This document shows, piece by piece, positions 32,968 through 34,965 of a DNA stretch of 34,965 bases (positions are counted from its first letter, which is position 1; every line of letters starts with the position of its first letter). The notes under the pieces are model-generated. The model was not told the origin of the DNA and made no database searches. It saw nothing but the letters and a program-made list of their open reading frames with translations. The translations under genes were made by a program, and so were the position numbers. Origin of the DNA: Alphaproteobacteria bacterium (GTDB lineage: Bacteria; Pseudomonadota; Alphaproteobacteria; Acetobacterales; Acetobacteraceae); assembly GCA_017307335.1 (NCBI GenBank), contig JAFKFJ010000196.1, positions 1-34,965 of the forward strand. The letters are read 5' to 3'.

Positions 32968-33380
32968 CGCATCTCTATCGCGTGCGCGTCTATTTCGAGG
33001 ATACCGACGCGGCGGGTGTCGTCTATCACGCCAACTACCTGGGTCTGGCCGAGCGGGCGCGCACGGAGGCGCTGCGCGATCTCGGCGTGCCGCATGCGGA
33101 ACTGCTACGCGATCATGGCCTTATATTCATGGTGCGACGCGCAAAACTGGACTATCTGGCACCCGCGCGCCTGGACGAATCGCTGCTCGTGACCACGCGC
33201 ACGCTGGCACTCGGTGCGGCCTCGGTCGATCTGCGCCAGTCTTTCGCGGCCGAGACGGTGCCGGAGCGGAGCCTGGTGGTGGCGGAGATCAGGCTCGCCT
33301 GCGTGCGGGTCGCCGATATGCGTCCGGGCCGCATTCCGCCGCGCTGGCGCGCGGTTTTGGCGGGCGGAGCTTTGGGGTGA
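32964..33380 (+). CDS. ybgC: YbgC-type acyl-CoA thioesterase of the Tol-Pal cluster
   Basis: A 138-residue hotdog-fold thioesterase. The active-site segment [19 protein letters not shown] has the conserved Asp and the YHANYL motif of YbgC, and [20 protein letters not shown] follows as in the family. YbgC hydrolyses short-chain or phospholipid-linked acyl-CoAs and is almost always encoded just before tolQ. It overlaps ruvB by 4 bp and ends 13 nt before tolQ, joining the ruv and tol genes in one transcription unit. Confidence 0.95.
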   Translation: MTHLYRVRVYFEDTDAAGVVYHANYLGLAERARTEALRDLGVPHAELLRDHGLIFMVRRAKLDYLAPARLDESLLVTTRTLALGAASVDLRQSFAAETVPERSLVVAEIRLACVRVADMRPGRIPPRWRAVLAGGALG

Positions 33381-33393
33381 GAGGAAGTCGAGA

Positions 33394-34110
33394 GTGGACC
33401 GGACCGTCGATGCAGTGAATCTGGGCAGCGCCGCGAGCGACCTGTCGATCCTGAGCCTCTTTCTCGAGGCCGACATCGTGGTCAAGATCGTCATGATCGC
33501 GCTGCTCCTGGCCAGCGTCTGGGTCTGGGCGATCGTGTTCGAGAAGATCACGAGCCTGCGACGGGTCGAGCGCGCGGCCGACGGGTTCGAGGATCGGTTC
33601 TGGTCCGGCGGCAGTCTCGACGAGCTGTACGACGAGGAGGGGGCGAAGCCCGCGCACCCGATGGCTGCCGTGTTCGGCGCGGCGATGAACGAATGGCGCC
33701 GCTCGCTTCGGGTCGCCGGCGCCGACATGAGCCGCAGCGGCGTGCGCGACCGGGTCGAGCGCGCGATGGGGGTCACCGTCCAGCGCGAGATGGAGCGGCT
33801 CGAGAAGTGGATGATCTTCCTCGCCTCGGTCGGCTCGACCGCGCCGTTCATCGGCCTGTTCGGCACCGTCTGGGGAATCATGCACAGCTTCTCGGCGATC
33901 GCCGCGATGCACAACACCAACCTCGCCGTGGTGGCGCCGGGCATCGCGGAGGCGCTGTTCGCCACCGCCATCGGCCTGGTTGCCGCGATTCCCGCGGTGC
34001 TGGCCTACAACAAGCTCAGCACCGATCTCGCCCGCTTCGCCGCCCGCCTGGAGGGCTTCGGTACCGAGTTCGGCGCCATCCTTTCCCGCCAGAGCGAGGA
34101 GCGAGCCTGA
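33394..34110 (+). CDS. tolQ: TolQ, proton channel subunit of the Tol-Pal system
   Basis: A 238-residue MotA/TolQ/ExbB family inner-membrane protein with three helices: about residues 22–45 (VVKIVMIALLLASVWVWAIV), then the paired pore helices FLASVGSTAPFIGLFGTVWGI and GIAEALFATAIGLVAAIPAV. The GLFGTVWGIMHSF motif is diagnostic. With TolR it uses the proton gradient to drive outer-membrane constriction at division. The start is GTG at 33394 with GAGAGGAAG upstream. tolR begins at the next base after its stop. Confidence 0.96.
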   Translation: MDRTVDAVNLGSAASDLSILSLFLEADIVVKIVMIALLLASVWVWAIVFEKITSLRRVERAADGFEDRFWSGGSLDELYDEEGAKPAHPMAAVFGAAMNEWRRSLRVAGADMSRSGVRDRVERAMGVTVQREMERLEKWMIFLASVGSTAPFIGLFGTVWGIMHSFSAIAAMHNTNLAVVAPGIAEALFATAIGLVAAIPAVLAYNKLSTDLARFAARLEGFGTEFGAILSRQSEERA

Positions 34111-34707
34111 ATGGCGGCAACGCTCAACGGCGGCGGGGGCACCCGCCCGGGTGCGCGCGGCCGCTACCGCCCGCTGGCCGAGATCAACGTGACGCCGCTT
34201 GTGGACGTGATGCTCGTGCTGCTCGTCATCTTCATGGTCACGGCGCCGCTGATGAGCACCGCGGTCAACGTCGATCTGCCGAAGGTCGCGACCTCGCCGA
34301 TCAATCAGGACAGCGAGCCGCTGACGGTTTCGGTCAACGCGCAGGGTGAAGTGTTCCTGCAGGACCAGAAGGTCGACCTGGGCGAGCTCGTCGCCAAGCT
34401 GAAGGCGATCGTGCAGGACAACAAGGATCGGCGCATCTTCGTCCGCGGCGACAAGGCGAATTCGTATGGCCGCATCATCGAGGTGATGGGCACGATCGTG
34501 CAGGGCGGCTTCACCAAGGCGGCGCTGATGAGCGAGCCGCCGGCCGGCCTGCCCGCCGAGGCGCCCGCCGCCACGGCGCCCGGGGCCGCGCCCGCCGCGG
34601 CACCTGGTGCCGCGCCCGCCGCTCCGGGGGCTGCTCCCGCCCCGGCGGCTGCCCCCGCCCCGGCGCCCGCACCTGCGCCGCCGCCGCATGCGGAGAAGCC
34701 GGGCTGA
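34111..34707 (+). CDS. tolR: TolR with a long Ala/Pro-rich C-terminal tail
   Basis: A 198-residue ExbD/TolR protein. One membrane helix (about residues 30–50) carries the essential Asp at D32 in PLVDVMLVLLVIFMV. The periplasmic domain includes VNVDLPKVAT, LTVSVNAQGEVFLQ and the helix YGRIIEVMGTIVQGGFTKAALM. From about residue 142 to the end, some 57 residues are nearly all Ala and Pro, so the protein is about 50 residues longer than usual. It abuts tolQ and ends 12 nt before tolA. Confidence 0.95.
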   Translation: MAATLNGGGGTRPGARGRYRPLAEINVTPLVDVMLVLLVIFMVTAPLMSTAVNVDLPKVATSPINQDSEPLTVSVNAQGEVFLQDQKVDLGELVAKLKAIVQDNKDRRIFVRGDKANSYGRIIEVMGTIVQGGFTKAALMSEPPAGLPAEAPAATAPGAAPAAAPGAAPAAPGAAPAPAAAPAPAPAPAPPPHAEKPG

Positions 34708-34719
34708 GCGCGCGTCCTG

Positions 34720-34965
34720 ATGAGTCCGCTGCTCAAGCGCAGTGCGATCGCCTCTTTGCTTGCCCATGTGGTGGTGCTGGCGGCGCTGCTGCTCGGCCTG
34801 CCGAGCCGGCCGCCGGAGCCGCCGCCGCAGGCCGAGTTCGAGCTGGCCTTCACCCCGGCGCCGCCGCAGGAGAGCGCCCAGGCGCCCACCCCCGCGCCGG
34901 CGCCGGCGCCGGCCCCTGCGCCCGAGACGGTCGACGCGCCGCCGGCGCCCGAGCCGCCGCTGCCC
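34720..34965 (+). CDS. tolA: TolA-like protein, 3'-truncated by window edge
   Basis: The first 82 codons of a protein with a short cytoplasmic start (MSPLLKRSAI), a membrane helix (ASLLAHVVVLAALLLGL) and then a Pro/Ala/Glu-rich periplasmic stretch. The SLLAHVVVLAALL segment resembles the TolA/TonB anchor with the Ser-His face that contacts TolQ/TolR. Position directly after tolR makes TolA the best call; a TonB-like energy transducer cannot be excluded without the C-terminal domain, which lies outside the window. Confidence 0.85.
   Translation, partial: MSPLLKRSAIASLLAHVVVLAALLLGLPSRPPEPPPQAEFELAFTPAPPQESAQAPTPAPAPAPAPAPETVDAPPAPEPPLP

Overview
The window is chromosomal DNA from a GC-rich alphaproteobacterium. 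The gene orders suggest Rhodospirillales, most likely Acetobacteraceae: mreBCD–mrdA–mrdB, a small coiled-coil gene followed by zapA, 6S RNA and 5-FTHF cyclo-ligase, ruvCAB–ybgC–tolQRA, and pqqAB. The species cannot be named from sequence alone. Coding density is high and almost every gene is intact and ordinary. The unusual signals lie at gene junctions.

Layout. 1–7655: the 3' part of leuA (its 5' end is outside the window), a small convergent lipoprotein gene, then the rod-shape and elongasome operon mreB–mreC–mreD–mrdA(PBP2)–mrdB(RodA). 7656–9168: a complete IS701-family element inserted exactly at the point where the convergent genes mrdB and pqqB share a CTAG stop site. 9169–12208: pqqB and the PQQ precursor peptide gene pqqA (minus strand), divergent from an OFA-type MFS transporter. 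12205–18651: an NHL-repeat protein, an SDR oxidoreductase, an SfnB-like flavin oxidoreductase, an NRAMP-related transporter with a candidate leader peptide, and a second acyl-CoA-dehydrogenase-fold protein. 19018–23794: the stress-linked trio prkA–yeaH–spoVR. 23867–27587: a Tat-exported amidohydrolase, a flavodoxin-fold oxidoreductase, a fasciclin lipoprotein, and a thiE operon whose class I fructose-bisphosphate aldolase gene has lost its middle. 27682–30606: the coiled-coil gene, zapA, 6S RNA, 5-FTHF cyclo-ligase, a YmdB-type phosphodiesterase and yebC. 30615–34965: ruvC–ruvA–ruvB–ybgC–tolQ–tolR–tolA, with tolA running off the window.

How the genes fit together. MreBCD, PBP2 and RodA form the lateral-wall synthesis machine. 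ZapA belongs to division, and TolQRA with YbgC to outer-membrane constriction. RuvABC resolves Holliday junctions. PqqA and PqqB point to periplasmic quinoprotein dehydrogenases, but pqqC/D/E are not here.

Most notable observations: (1) the IS insertion into a shared stop codon, which left both genes intact because the 4-bp target duplication gave each its own stop; (2) a 68-codon remnant of class I aldolase that still carries the thiE translation start; (3) an NRAMP homologue whose substrate-site residues differ from the canonical set, preceded by a proline-containing leader ORF with a perfect tandem 12-mer; (4) two 103-bp repeats, 100/103 identical, both between convergent genes, one supplying a neighbour's stop codon; (5) a 6S RNA with a candidate promoter and a closing stem that agree with each other. 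I found no CRISPR array, tRNA, rRNA, phage or recognisable defence system.
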